Assembly (NCBI RefSeq): GCF_900547735.1
Contig: NZ_URHZ01000054.1
Location: 1 to 39,477 of the forward strand
Source: an uncultured Clostridium sp.
GTDB taxonomy: Bacteria; Bacillota; Clostridia; Lachnospirales; Lachnospiraceae
Reading direction: 5' to 3'
DNA length: 39,477 nt
Numbering within the stretch: position 1 is the stretch's first letter; each line of letters opens with the position of its first letter. Of this stretch, positions 9,977 to 19,108 are shown piece by piece. Made by a program: the position numbers and the translations under genes. The notes under the pieces are model-generated. The model searched no databases and was not told where the DNA came from. It was given only the letters and a program-made list of their open reading frames with translations.

Positions 9977-10041
9977 TAATTGTCTTCCGGGATAAGTATG
10001 AAAAACGCCTGATAGGAATCGAGTGATGAAAGGAGTTTTTT

Positions 10042-10761
10042 ATGTACGGCTATGGATACGGATATTATAACCTGTTTGAACCGACAATGATACTTGTTTT
10101 AATTGGTGTTGTGCTTTCGATGATCGCTTCATCCAAAGTCCAGAGCACCTATGCGAAATATTCCAGGGTCAGAAGCATGACCGGGATGACCGGTGCCGAG
10201 ACGGCCAAACGTCTTTTAAATTCCCAGGGAATATACGACGTGCAGGTGCGCAGGGTGGCCGGCAATCTGACGGACCACTATGATCCGAGGAGCAAGACGG
10301 TAAACCTGTCGGAATCGGTCTATGATTCGGCATCGGTTGCGGCAATCGGCGTGGCGGCCCATGAGTGCGGCCATGCAATCCAGGACAATACGGAATATGT
10401 TCCCTTAAAGGTCAGAGGAGCCATTGTTCCGGTTGTGAACATCGGCACCCAGCTTTCCTGGCCGATGATTATCCTGGGTATTTTCATTGGAGGCGCAGGT
10501 TCCCCGCTGGTGCAGATCGGCATTCTTCTGTTTACGCTCTGTGTTTTATTCCAGCTTGTAACGCTTCCCGTGGAATTCAACGCGTCCTCGCGCGCCGTAA
10601 AGCTTCTCGATGAGACGGGAATCCTTTCCGGAGAAGAGGTCGGATATACGAAAAATGTACTGGGCGCAGCCGCGCTCACCTATGTAGCGGCAGCCGCAGG
10701 CTCTATTTTACAGCTTCTGCGTCTGTTAATCCTGTTTGGAGGAAGAAGAGATGACCGTTAA
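10042..10761 (+). CDS. yugP: Membrane zinc metallopeptidase, YugP family
   Basis: Predicted integral-membrane protease of the neutral zinc metallopeptidase family known as YugP. An N-terminal hydrophobic segment follows a glycine/tyrosine-rich start. The zincin motif HECGH is at 107-111, after which come two or three membrane segments and a final hydrophobic stretch. The length of 239 aa fits the family. Its physiological substrate is not known. A clear AAAGGAG site precedes the ATG. The 3' end overlaps the rsmB start by 11 nt, so it belongs to the same transcript; this position between fmt and rsmB is common in clostridia. Confidence 0.88.
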   Translation: MYGYGYGYYNLFEPTMILVLIGVVLSMIASSKVQSTYAKYSRVRSMTGMTGAETAKRLLNSQGIYDVQVRRVAGNLTDHYDPRSKTVNLSESVYDSASVAAIGVAAHECGHAIQDNTEYVPLKVRGAIVPVVNIGTQLSWPMIILGIFIGGAGSPLVQIGILLFTLCVLFQLVTLPVEFNASSRAVKLLDETGILSGEEVGYTKNVLGAAALTYVAAAAGSILQLLRLLILFGGRRDDR

Positions 10762-12085
10762 AGAACCGGCTCTCAGGGAGATTATCCTGGATATACTGCT
10801 CGAAGTGCTGGAAAAGGGGAAATACAGCCATGTGATTCTTTCACAGGCGCTCACGAAGTACCAGTATCTGGAGAAGCAGGACCGTTCCTTCATTAAGAGG
10901 GTTGTGGACGGTACGGTGGAGTACCTGATTCAGATTGATTATATTATAAATTCATATTCTAAAGTAAAAGTAAATAAAATGAAACCGGTGATCCGTACGA
11001 TTCTCAGGATGTCCGTATACCAGATCTGCCATATGGACCGTGTGCCGGATTCGGCCGCCTGCAATGAAGCGGTGAAACTGGCTGAGAAACGCGGCTTTTC
11101 AGGGTTAAAGGGCTTTGTAAACGGAGTGCTCCGAAGCATATCCAGAGGGAAAGCGGATCTTAAATTCCCGAATGACTCCGTCCGGTATTCCGTTCCGGAA
11201 TGGCTGCTTGCCATGTGGAAAAAGTCGTACGGTGAGGAAACACTGAGGGTGATGCTTGAAAGCCTTCTCACGGAGCGTCCCCTGACGGCCAGATGCTGTC
11301 TTAATAAGGCCGGTAAACAGCAGATTATCGAGTCTTTGACGGCACAGGGAGTCACGGTGGAGGACAGCCGGTATGCTTCCGATGTCATCCGTCTTCGCGG
11401 AGTGGACTATCTGGAGAGCCTGGATGCCTTCAGGCAGGGACTGCTTCAGATCCAGGATTTGAGTTCTTCCCTGGCGGGAGATGCCGCCGGAATTAAGGAA
11501 GGCGATTACGTGATCGACGTGTGCGGCGCGCCGGGCGGAAAAGGTCTCCACGCCGCCGATATCCTGAACGGCACCGGCATGGTGGAAATCCGGGATATCA
11601 GCGATGCGAAAGCAGCCATGATAGAGGAGAATATCGCTAGAAGCGGCCTTGGCAATGTAAGGGCCGCCGTCTTTGACGCACTCACGTTTGACAAAGCGTC
11701 CGAGGAGGCCGCCGATGTCGTGATAGCCGATCTTCCGTGTTCCGGCCTTGGAATTATAGGCAGGAAACCGGACATCAAATACAATATGACTCCCGGGAAG
11801 CTGCATGAGCTGGCCTGCCTTCAGAGGGAGATTCTTTCCGTAGTGCACCGGTATGTAAAACCGGGCGGTACGCTGGTCTACAGCACATGTACGGTCAACA
11901 GGGAAGAGAATGAAGAGAATATGCGCTGGTTTATGGAACAGTTTCCCTTTGAACCGGTGAACATAAAAGGACGTCTGGGAGAAGAACTTGCGGAACCGAC
12001 CATGGAGTCCGGGTATATCCAGTTTCTGCCCGGAGTGCACCCCTGTGACGGTTTCTTTATCGCAGTCATGAGGAGAAAACAGTAG
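10751..12085 (+). CDS. rsmB: 16S rRNA m5C967 methyltransferase RsmB
   Basis: SAM-dependent methyltransferase acting on 16S rRNA cytosine 967 (E. coli numbering). The N-terminal ~140 residues form a NusB-like RNA-binding domain. The SAM-binding motif VIDVCGAPGGKG starts at residue 254, the DLPCSG motif lies further on, and the nucleophile is expected to be Cys380 in STCTV. I chose the ATG at 10751 because GGAGG at 10738-10742 is 8 nt upstream; a TTG at 10736 would put that site inside the gene. The length of 444 aa is normal. Confidence 0.94.
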   Translation: MTVKEPALREIILDILLEVLEKGKYSHVILSQALTKYQYLEKQDRSFIKRVVDGTVEYLIQIDYIINSYSKVKVNKMKPVIRTILRMSVYQICHMDRVPDSAACNEAVKLAEKRGFSGLKGFVNGVLRSISRGKADLKFPNDSVRYSVPEWLLAMWKKSYGEETLRVMLESLLTERPLTARCCLNKAGKQQIIESLTAQGVTVEDSRYASDVIRLRGVDYLESLDAFRQGLLQIQDLSSSLAGDAAGIKEGDYVIDVCGAPGGKGLHAADILNGTGMVEIRDISDAKAAMIEENIARSGLGNVRAAVFDALTFDKASEEAADVVIADLPCSGLGIIGRKPDIKYNMTPGKLHELACLQREILSVVHRYVKPGGTLVYSTCTVNREENEENMRWFMEQFPFEPVNIKGRLGEELAEPTMESGYIQFLPGVHPCDGFFIAVMRRKQ

Positions 12086-12089
12086 TATT

Positions 12090-13142
12090 ATGGAAAAAAC
12101 AGATATTAAGTCGCTGACGCTTCCGGAGCTTAAGGATTTACTGCGGGAGATGGGAGAAAAACCATTCCGCGCAGGCCAGCTCTACCAGTGGATGCATGAA
12201 AAACTGGCGGCTTCTTTTGATGAGATGACAAACCTTTCGAAGGAGCTGCGCGAAAAACTGAGGGAAAACTGCACCTATACCACCCTGAAGACGGTGTGCG
12301 TGAAGATTTCGAAAATAGACGATACGAGAAAATACCTGTTCGAGCTGAATGACGGCAATGTGATTGAGAGCGTTCTGATGAGATATAAGCACGGAAACTC
12401 TGTCTGCATCTCTTCCCAGGTCGGCTGCCGGATGGGCTGCCGTTTCTGCGCCTCCACCCTGGACGGACTGGAACGGAACTTAACCCCCTCCGAGATGCTT
12501 GAACAGATCTACCGCATCCAGCGGGATACGGGGGAGCGTGTTTCCAATGTCGTCGTGATGGGTTCGGGCGAACCGATGGATAATTACGATAACCTGATCC
12601 GTTTTATCTGCCTGCTTTCCGGAGAGGGCGGACTCAATATCAGCCAGAGAAATATTACCGTTTCCACCTGCGGCATCGTGCCGGGCATCCGGAAACTGGC
12701 GGAGGAAAACCTGCAGATTACGCTGGCTCTTTCCCTGCACGCCCCGAATGATGAGGTGAGGAGGGAACTCATGCCGATTGCCAGACGCTACAGCCTGGAT
12801 GAGGTGATGGATGCCTGCCGTTACTATTTTGAGAAGACGGGGCGCAGGCTTACTTTTGAATACAGTCTGGTTCAGGGAGTAAATGACAACCTGGATGAAG
12901 CCAGGGCTCTGGTGCGTCTGATCAAAGATCAGCACGGCCACGTCAACCTGATACCGGTTAATCCGATAAAAGAGAGAGATTACGTCCGTTCCGGCCGTCA
13001 GGCCATCGAAGCATTTAAGAACCTGCTGGAAAAAAGCGGCATCAATGTTACGGTCAGAAGAGAGATGGGAAAGGACATTGACGGCGCCTGCGGACAGCTT
13101 AGAAAAAGTTTTATAGACGACGAAAGGAAAGAGGGAGAATGA
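12090..13142 (+). CDS. rlmN: Radical-SAM rRNA/tRNA methyltransferase RlmN
   Basis: Dual-specificity enzyme that makes 2-methyladenosine at 23S rRNA A2503 and tRNA A37. The radical-SAM cluster motif CRMGCRFC supplies Cys113, Cys117 and Cys120. The second catalytic cysteine, which forms the covalent RNA intermediate, is Cys334 in GACGQLR near the C-terminus. GSGEPMDNYDN is also typical. The length of 350 aa is normal. It starts 4 nt after rsmB and its stop overlaps the start of the phosphatase gene. Confidence 0.96.
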   Translation: MEKTDIKSLTLPELKDLLREMGEKPFRAGQLYQWMHEKLAASFDEMTNLSKELREKLRENCTYTTLKTVCVKISKIDDTRKYLFELNDGNVIESVLMRYKHGNSVCISSQVGCRMGCRFCASTLDGLERNLTPSEMLEQIYRIQRDTGERVSNVVVMGSGEPMDNYDNLIRFICLLSGEGGLNISQRNITVSTCGIVPGIRKLAEENLQITLALSLHAPNDEVRRELMPIARRYSLDEVMDACRYYFEKTGRRLTFEYSLVQGVNDNLDEARALVRLIKDQHGHVNLIPVNPIKERDYVRSGRQAIEAFKNLLEKSGINVTVRREMGKDIDGACGQLRKSFIDDERKEGE

Positions 13143-13885
13143 AAGCATACGCCTTGACAGATGTCGGCCGTGTCCGGCAGCTCAACCAGGATTACCAGTT
13201 TGCCAGCACAGAATCTGTGGGGCCTCTTTCAAACCTGTTTATCGTAGCAGACGGTATGGGAGGCCATAAAGCGGGGGACTATGCATCCCGCTATCTGGTG
13301 GAACACCTTGTATCTTACATAAAGGAATGTGACGATGGGAGCGCGGTATCTGCCATTAACAACGGAATCGCAAAAATAAACCGGGAACTGTATGAACAGT
13401 CTCTCACAAATACGGAACTGGCCGGAATGGGGACTACGATTGTCGCCGCGACAATTGAAGACTCCACCCTCTACGTGGCCAATGTCGGTGACAGCAGGCT
13501 TTATCTCATCGAGCGGGAGGGCATCAGCCAGATTACCAGGGATCATTCCTTTGTGGAGGAGATGGTCTCCATGGGACAGATGGACAGAGGCAGCAGCGAA
13601 TATAAGGAAAAAAAGAATATTATCACCAGGGCCGTGGGTATCGGCAGGAAAGTCGATGTAGACTTTTTTGAAGTTCCCTTAAAACCGGGCGATTATATTC
13701 TGCTGTGTTCGGACGGACTGACAAACATGGTTGACAATTCGGCCATATTCCGTCTGGTGCTTTTGCCGGGTTCACTTCAGATGAAAGCCAGGGCTCTCGT
13801 TGCGCTGGCGAATCAGAACGGGGGCAGGGATAACATAGCCGTCATCCTTGCGGATCCCCAGATAAGCGAGGTGAATCCATTATGA
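13139..13885 (+). CDS. prpC: PP2C-family Ser/Thr protein phosphatase
   Basis: Metal-dependent phosphatase that reverses phosphorylation by the adjacent PASTA kinase. PP2C motifs appear in order: a VRQLNQD start motif, VADGMGGHKAGD with metal-binding aspartate, GDSRLYL, ITRDHS, SDGLTNMV and GGRDNIAVIL near the end. No transmembrane segment is visible, so it should be cytoplasmic. The length of 248 aa fits the PrpC/Stp group. It overlaps both neighbours by 4 nt, the usual coupled arrangement in Firmicutes. Confidence 0.94.
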   Translation: MKAYALTDVGRVRQLNQDYQFASTESVGPLSNLFIVADGMGGHKAGDYASRYLVEHLVSYIKECDDGSAVSAINNGIAKINRELYEQSLTNTELAGMGTTIVAATIEDSTLYVANVGDSRLYLIEREGISQITRDHSFVEEMVSMGQMDRGSSEYKEKKNIITRAVGIGRKVDVDFFEVPLKPGDYILLCSDGLTNMVDNSAIFRLVLLPGSLQMKARALVALANQNGGRDNIAVILADPQISEVNPL

Positions 13886-16011
13886 TGCTGCAGCCGGGAA
13901 GTTATTTACAGGACAGATATGAGATACTCGCCATGATTGGCGTGGGCGGCATGTCGGAAGTTTATCAGGCTAAGTGCCACAAACTGAACCGCCTTGTTGC
14001 CATAAAGTTACTGAAGGAGGAATTCAGCCAGGATTCTAATTTTGTCAGTAAGTTCAAGATGGAGGCCCAGGCGGCCGCCGGCCTTTCCCACCCCAACATT
14101 GTAAGCGTCTATGACGTTGTGGATGAGGGTGATCTCCATTATATCGTGATGGAGCTGATAGAGGGCATTACGCTCAAGAGCTATATTCTTAAAAAGAACC
14201 ATCTGGGGGTCAAGGAGACGATCGGCATCGCGATCCAGGTGGCCCAGGGCATTGCGGCCGCACACGATCAGCATATTGTCCACCGTGACATCAAGCCGCA
14301 GAATATGATTATTTCGCGCGACGGCAAGGTCAAGGTTGCCGATTTCGGAATTGCAAGGGCCGTGTCTTCTCAGACCATCGGTTCCAATGCCGTGGGTTCC
14401 GTGCACTATATTTCGCCGGAGCAGGCCAAGGGCGGCTACAGTGACGCCAGAAGCGATCTCTATTCGCTGGGAATCACGATGTACGAGATGGTGACGGGAC
14501 AGGTGCCGTTTGACGGGGATAATACGGTGACAATTGCGCTGGCCCATTTAGAGGAGCCGGTGCCGCCCCCAAGCCGTTTAAACCGGGATGTCACCCCAAG
14601 CCTGGAGCGCATTATTTTAAAATGTACGGCGAAGAAGCCGGAGCGGCGCTATCAGGACGCGTATGAACTGATTGCCGATCTGCGCCACGCGCTGGTGGAT
14701 CCGGAGGATGAATACCTGAAACCGGAACCGCAGCTGGACGAATCATCTCCCACGGTAATCCGTGACCAGGGTGAAGTGGAATATGTGCGCGATACACAGC
14801 GCCGCAATACTTCGACAAACCATGGGGAGGGATGGGATGACGGAATCGATGTTCCCGTCATAAGAAGGGAACCCAGAACTCCGGCAGCTCCTCCGGCCAG
14901 GAAAAAGAAAAAAGATCCTTCGGACGATGTAAACCCTCAGATCGAAAAAATAATGACCACGATTGGAATTATTGCCGCAGTCATTATTGTAGCCGTGGTT
15001 CTCGTTATCTTTGCAAGACTGGGAGGAATTTTTAACCTGGGTTCCGGGAAGACTCCGGATAAGAGCACGGAATCTTCGGTTCAGACGGAAGAAACGCTCA
15101 ACAGTACGGAATGTAAGGTGCCGCAGCTTCTCGGACTGAGTGCGGAACAGGCGGAGACGTCATTAAAAGACGCATTCCTGAAAATAAGATACGAATACGA
15201 CGACTCGGAAGATGAGAAAGAGGGACTCGTTATCAGCCAGAGTGTCCTGGCGGGAACCATTGTCTCAAAACAGTCTGAGATCGTTGTTACGGTCGGACTC
15301 GGAAGCGGCAGGGTGGACCTGACGAAGATGGGACTGACTGAAATGACCGGGGAAGAGGCCAAACAGGTGCTGGAAGCCCAGAAACTTCTTGTGGAACTGC
15401 AGGATGAATCGAGTGAAACAATCGAAAAGGGCAAGGTGCTGCGTTTCGATCCGGAAAAAGCGGAGCCGGGTTCGACGGTGAAGCTCTTTGTAAGTTCCGG
15501 CCCGGCCATCCCTCTTGTTCCGATGATTGAAATCACAGGGATGTCGGAAGAGGATGCTAAAACGGCCCTTGAGGCAATCGGCCTGACACTCGGAGAACGC
15601 AAGGAAGAAAAGAGTGAGGATGTGGCCAAGGGCATGATTATCAGCCAGGATATCCTGGCCCCGACCGATACTCCGCAGGGAACGGCCGTTGGTTATACGG
15701 TCAGCACGGGCAAGGGAAAACAGTATGTGGCCGTGATTAACGATGATTTTCCGCTGAAGGATTTGTTCGGTCCCAGTTCCGGTGATATGCAGATTCAGGT
15801 CCGAATTGTAGCGATACAGGAAGTGGACGGAAGGCAGGTTGTAAATGAACTTATGCCTCCGAGGACAATGGGCGGCAATATCACGATTCCCGTTCATTAC
15901 AGGATTCCGGGTGAGCCGGGTGTTCTTACCGGAGAGCTCCAGATCCAGGACCTGAGCAACGACAAAGTACTGAAGTCCTATCCTCTGGAATTTCTGGAAG
16001 TGGACGAATAA
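13882..16011 (+). CDS. prkC: PASTA-domain Ser/Thr protein kinase PrkC
   Basis: Membrane kinase that senses muropeptides or cell-wall precursors outside the cell and phosphorylates division, wall and translation proteins inside. The kinase domain (residues ~10-270) has catalytic Lys42, HRD at 134-136, DFG at 154-156 and a SPEQ activation-segment end. A charged juxtamembrane stretch leads to one membrane helix (~358-380). Three PASTA repeats can be discerned outside (about 411-475, 476-545 and 546-620). The last ~90 residues do not look like PASTA. The start is ATG 13882, overlapping the phosphatase stop; a second ATG follows directly. Confidence 0.95.
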   Translation: MMLQPGSYLQDRYEILAMIGVGGMSEVYQAKCHKLNRLVAIKLLKEEFSQDSNFVSKFKMEAQAAAGLSHPNIVSVYDVVDEGDLHYIVMELIEGITLKSYILKKNHLGVKETIGIAIQVAQGIAAAHDQHIVHRDIKPQNMIISRDGKVKVADFGIARAVSSQTIGSNAVGSVHYISPEQAKGGYSDARSDLYSLGITMYEMVTGQVPFDGDNTVTIALAHLEEPVPPPSRLNRDVTPSLERIILKCTAKKPERRYQDAYELIADLRHALVDPEDEYLKPEPQLDESSPTVIRDQGEVEYVRDTQRRNTSTNHGEGWDDGIDVPVIRREPRTPAAPPARKKKKDPSDDVNPQIEKIMTTIGIIAAVIIVAVVLVIFARLGGIFNLGSGKTPDKSTESSVQTEETLNSTECKVPQLLGLSAEQAETSLKDAFLKIRYEYDDSEDEKEGLVISQSVLAGTIVSKQSEIVVTVGLGSGRVDLTKMGLTEMTGEEAKQVLEAQKLLVELQDESSETIEKGKVLRFDPEKAEPGSTVKLFVSSGPAIPLVPMIEITGMSEEDAKTALEAIGLTLGERKEEKSEDVAKGMIISQDILAPTDTPQGTAVGYTVSTGKGKQYVAVINDDFPLKDLFGPSSGDMQIQVRIVAIQEVDGRQVVNELMPPRTMGGNITIPVHYRIPGEPGVLTGELQIQDLSNDKVLKSYPLEFLEVDE

Positions 16012-16026
16012 AGGTAAATGAGACGA

Positions 16027-16905
16027 ATGGAAGGTAAGATTATCAAAGGCATTGCCGGTTTTTACTACGTCCACGACGGACACAGTGAAATATACGAATG
16101 CAAGGCAAAAGGAATTTTCAGAAACAGAAATATAAAACCGCTGGTGGGGGACGACGTCGAATTCACGGTTCTCGATGAAAAGGAAAAGACCGGGAATATT
16201 GACGCCATCCTGCCGCGGAAAAACAGGCTGATCCGCCCGGCCGTCTCGAATGTGGACCAGGCCGTGGTGGTTTTTGCCGTGACGGAACCGATGCCGAACC
16301 TGAACCTGTTAGATCGGTTTCTTGTCATGATGGAGCGCCAGGAGATACCGGTAATCATCTGCTTTAACAAGATTGATCTGTCCGGTGAGGCGGAGATTGA
16401 GAGGCTGAAGGCCATCTACGGCCCTCCCGGCTATCCGCTCCATTTCATCAGCACCTACGAGGCATCGGGGCTTGAGGAGCTGCACCGGCTGATTGCAGGG
16501 AAAACGACCGTTCTCGCGGGTCCCTCCGGCGTTGGGAAGTCGTCCATCACCAATTATCTGCAGCCGGAAGCCAGGATGGAGACGGGCGTTGTCAGCGAAA
16601 AGATAAAAAGAGGAAAGCACACGACAAGACATTCGGAGCTTTTCTTTGTTGAAGAAGGAACCTATATGATGGACACTCCGGGATTCAGTTCCATGTATAT
16701 TGAAGACTTGGAACCGAATGAACTGAAGGACTATTTTCCGGAATTTTCCGCCTATGAGGATGAGTGCCGTTTTCTTGGATGCATCCACGTGGGCGAGAAA
16801 GTGTGCGGAGTGAAGACGGCCGTGGCGGAAGGAAAGATAGACCGGAGCCGTTACGACAATTACCTTCTTCTTTACCAGGAATTAAAAGATAAGAGGAGAT
16901 ACTGA
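16027..16905 (+). CDS. rsgA: Ribosome small-subunit GTPase RsgA
   Basis: GTPase that checks late maturation of the 30S subunit. The motif order is circularly permuted as expected: NKID (G4) from residue 114 comes before the P-loop GPSGVGKS at 165-172, followed by DTPGFSS. An N-terminal OB-fold and a C-terminal zinc site (CRFLGCIH...C) complete the protein. I chose ATG 16027 (MEGKIIKGIAGFYYV) because an AAAGG site lies 10 nt upstream. The ATG at 16018 is too close to that site. Its place after prkC and before rpe is conserved in Firmicutes. Confidence 0.95.
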   Translation: MEGKIIKGIAGFYYVHDGHSEIYECKAKGIFRNRNIKPLVGDDVEFTVLDEKEKTGNIDAILPRKNRLIRPAVSNVDQAVVVFAVTEPMPNLNLLDRFLVMMERQEIPVIICFNKIDLSGEAEIERLKAIYGPPGYPLHFISTYEASGLEELHRLIAGKTTVLAGPSGVGKSSITNYLQPEARMETGVVSEKIKRGKHTTRHSELFFVEEGTYMMDTPGFSSMYIEDLEPNELKDYFPEFSAYEDECRFLGCIHVGEKVCGVKTAVAEGKIDRSRYDNYLLLYQELKDKRRY

Positions 16906-16907
16906 TT

Positions 16908-17570
16908 ATGATTATTTTAGCACCCTCCATACTGGGAGCCGATTTTAAGCGCCTTGGAGAACAGGTACAGGAAGTAGACAGGGCTGGAGCGCCGTATATT
17001 CATCTGGATATTATGGACGGGGCCTTTGTTCCCAGCATTTCATTCGGAATGCCGGTAATCGAGAGCCTGAGAAGCTGTACGGACAAGGTATTTGACGTAC
17101 ACATGATGGTGGAGGAGCCGGGCAGATACGTGGATGCGATGAAAAAGGCCGGCGCAGATTTGATCTGCGTGCACCAGGAGGCATGTATCCATCTGGATCG
17201 GACTATCAATCAGATCAAAGAGGCCGGGCTGATGGCCGGTGTGGCGCTGAATCCTGCGACGCCGGTATCCACGCTGTCCTGCATCCTCGATCAGGTGGAC
17301 ATGGTTCTCATCATGTCGGTCAATCCGGGATTCGGAGGCCAGAAGTTCATTCCCTACACCCTGAATAAGATCCGAAAACTGCGGAATCTCTGTAATGAAA
17401 AAGGGCTTTCCACGCGTATTCAGGTGGACGGCGGCATCTCTCCATCCAATGTGAGAGAGGTAATCGAGGCGGGCGCGGATGTGATTGTGGCCGGTTCGGC
17501 GGTGTTCAAGGGGGATGCGGGAAAGAATGTGCAGACATTCCTGGATATTTTTAGTGAATATGACAAATAA
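16908..17570 (+). CDS. rpe: Ribulose-phosphate 3-epimerase
   Basis: Interconverts ribulose-5-phosphate and xylulose-5-phosphate in the pentose phosphate pathway. TIM-barrel motifs are clear: LAPSILGADF at the start, HLDIMDGAFVP with metal-binding residues, VHMMVEEP, MSVNPGFGGQKF and VDGGI. The length of 220 aa is standard. GAGGAG precedes the ATG, which lies 2 nt after rsgA. Confidence 0.96.
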   Translation: MIILAPSILGADFKRLGEQVQEVDRAGAPYIHLDIMDGAFVPSISFGMPVIESLRSCTDKVFDVHMMVEEPGRYVDAMKKAGADLICVHQEACIHLDRTINQIKEAGLMAGVALNPATPVSTLSCILDQVDMVLIMSVNPGFGGQKFIPYTLNKIRKLRNLCNEKGLSTRIQVDGGISPSNVREVIEAGADVIVAGSAVFKGDAGKNVQTFLDIFSEYDK

Positions 17571-17592
17571 TCAAAAAGAGAAGTGATGATGT

Positions 17593-18243
17593 ATGAAAAA
17601 GTGTTTGGTTGTGACAGGCGGTTCAATCGATATTTCATTTGTTAAGGATTTTCTGCAAAACCGGAGCTATGACTGGGTTATTGCGGTGGACGCCGGTCTG
17701 GAGATTCTGAATTCCCTGCATATCATGCCGGATGAGGTTGTGGGGGATCTGGATACGGTGGAGCAGTCGGTGCTAAAAGAATACAGGGACAACCCCTCCG
17801 TGACATTTGAGATCCATCAGCCGGAGAAGGATGAGACTGATACGGAACTGGCTCTTCTGACGGCCGCCCGCTGCGGCTGCGACAGGGTGGATCTGCTGGG
17901 CGCCCTCGGCGGAAGGATGGATCATGAAATCAGCAACATCCAGCTCATCTACCAGTTCTTCAAGCAGGGGATGGAAGTATGTATTTACGATGCCCAGAAC
18001 AAGCTGTATCTGCTGGACGGCGGAAAAGTGTTCAGACGGTCGGAAATTTACGGAAAATACATCTCTTTTATGCCGCTCACCGAGGTTGTGTCGGGGCTGA
18101 CGTTAAAAGGATTTAAGTATCCGTTAAACAGGCGCCGCATTGAACTCGGTTCCTGCCTCTGCATCAGCAATGAGCTGAATGGGGAAGAAGGAATCATGGA
18201 GGTCGAAACGGGCGTTCTGATTTGTGTGGAGGCGCACGACTAA
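17593..18243 (+). CDS. thiN: Thiamine pyrophosphokinase
   Basis: Transfers pyrophosphate from ATP to thiamine, giving the cofactor thiamine diphosphate. The family motifs DEVVGDLDTV, EKDETDTELAL and LGGRMDHEISN are present, followed by the C-terminal beta domain. The length of 216 aa is typical. It closes the rsgA-rpe-thiN group; I see no thiamine riboswitch upstream. Confidence 0.93.
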   Translation: MKKCLVVTGGSIDISFVKDFLQNRSYDWVIAVDAGLEILNSLHIMPDEVVGDLDTVEQSVLKEYRDNPSVTFEIHQPEKDETDTELALLTAARCGCDRVDLLGALGGRMDHEISNIQLIYQFFKQGMEVCIYDAQNKLYLLDGGKVFRRSEIYGKYISFMPLTEVVSGLTLKGFKYPLNRRRIELGSCLCISNELNGEEGIMEVETGVLICVEAHD

Positions 18244-18291
18244 AAACAGAAATAAAAACTGACCTGATTAAAATAATAAAATCTGTATGTT

Positions 18292-18318
18292 TTTACAAGT
18301 ACAACTCTATGTTATGAT
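18292..18318 (+). promoter_or_regulatory. Possible promoter of the ECF/pyridoxal kinase pair
   Basis: TTTACA at 18292-18297 and TATGAT at 18313-18318 resemble -35 and -10 boxes, although the 15-bp spacer is short. The surrounding 18244-18320 is AT-rich. It would give a leader of about 165 nt before the ECF gene. Confidence 0.35.
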
Positions 18319-18490
18319 GATGCATATCCGAGATGAAGGAAACTGCACAGAAATGGTAAAGAGCACTATATCGCGCTGCTTACCCAGGGATTTCACGCAT
18401 ATCACGCGTGAAATTCCTCGCGGGACATTACCAATAAACAGTAACCTCTCAGCTCCCTTAAAGAACCGGAATGAAAAAGGAGAGATCATC
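18319..18490 (+). promoter_or_regulatory. Structured leader upstream of the vitamin transporter gene
   Basis: A long untranslated stretch before the ECF gene. It contains a 12-bp stem with one G-U pair: GGGATTTCACGC at 18387-18398 and GCGTGAAATTCC at 18406-18417, with a 7-nt loop. An in-frame upstream extension of the ECF reading frame passes through it but has no membrane-protein character. I could not match it to the thiamine, tetrahydrofolate or other riboswitch consensus sequences I know. Confidence 0.35.
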
Positions 18491-19081
18491 ATGACAACAA
18501 GAAACAGTCAGGCATACAAAATCGCAATGACCGGGCTTTTGGCCGCCCTCTCATACGTGGTATTTACGTTCGGCCAGATCAAGATATCACTGCCGGGCGG
18601 TGACGCAACATCCATCCATCTTGGAAACGCGGTCTGTGTACTCGGGGCGCTTCTGATTGGAGGCTTTTACGGAGGCCTGGGAGGAGCCATCGGCATGACC
18701 ATCGGCGATCTTCTGGATCCCATCTACGTCATCTATGCGCCGAAGACATTTATCTGCAAGCTCTGTATCGGCCTGATTACGGGATTAATTGCACATAAGC
18801 TTGGGAAAATCGAGCACAGCAGTGATAAAAAACATATTTTTAATTATACGGTAATAGCAGCAACGGCGGGACTTTTGTTCAATGTGATAGCCGATCCGCT
18901 GATAGGGTATTATTATAAACTGTGGATTATCGGAAAACCGGCGGCGGAGCTGAGCCTGGCCTGGAATGTGGCTTCCACATCCATCAATGCCGTAACCTCG
19001 GCCATTGTATCGGTGGCTGTGTATATGGCGCTTCGTCCGGCACTCAGGAAAGCCGGTCTCTTTTCCGGATTGTCTGCGTAA
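18491..19081 (+). CDS. ECF transporter S component, probably for vitamin B6
   Basis: Small membrane protein that binds a vitamin and works with a shared ECF ATPase module encoded elsewhere. Five or six hydrophobic helices fill its 196 residues. The segment IGGFYGGLGGAIGMTIGDLL, with conserved glycines, is typical of the ECF-type riboflavin/pyridoxine S-component family. I chose ATG 18491 because AAGGAGAG lies just upstream; the longer frame from 18287 lacks such support. The next gene is a pyridoxal-kinase-like enzyme, which suggests pyridoxine or pyridoxal as substrate (PdxU-like). A thiamine precursor remains possible because thiN lies upstream. Confidence 0.8.
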   Translation: MTTRNSQAYKIAMTGLLAALSYVVFTFGQIKISLPGGDATSIHLGNAVCVLGALLIGGFYGGLGGAIGMTIGDLLDPIYVIYAPKTFICKLCIGLITGLIAHKLGKIEHSSDKKHIFNYTVIAATAGLLFNVIADPLIGYYYKLWIIGKPAAELSLAWNVASTSINAVTSAIVSVAVYMALRPALRKAGLFSGLSA

Positions 19082-19108
19082 AAAAACAATGGAGACAACG
19101 AAAAACAC

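Noticed and set aside
11105..12040. 311-residue - strand frame inside rsmB
   Set aside because: Antisense shadow of a well-supported methyltransferase gene.
18258..18282. Thiamine riboswitch fragment (ACCTGAT near 18262)
   Set aside because: No CTGAGA partner, no conserved stems, and it lies upstream of the likely promoter.
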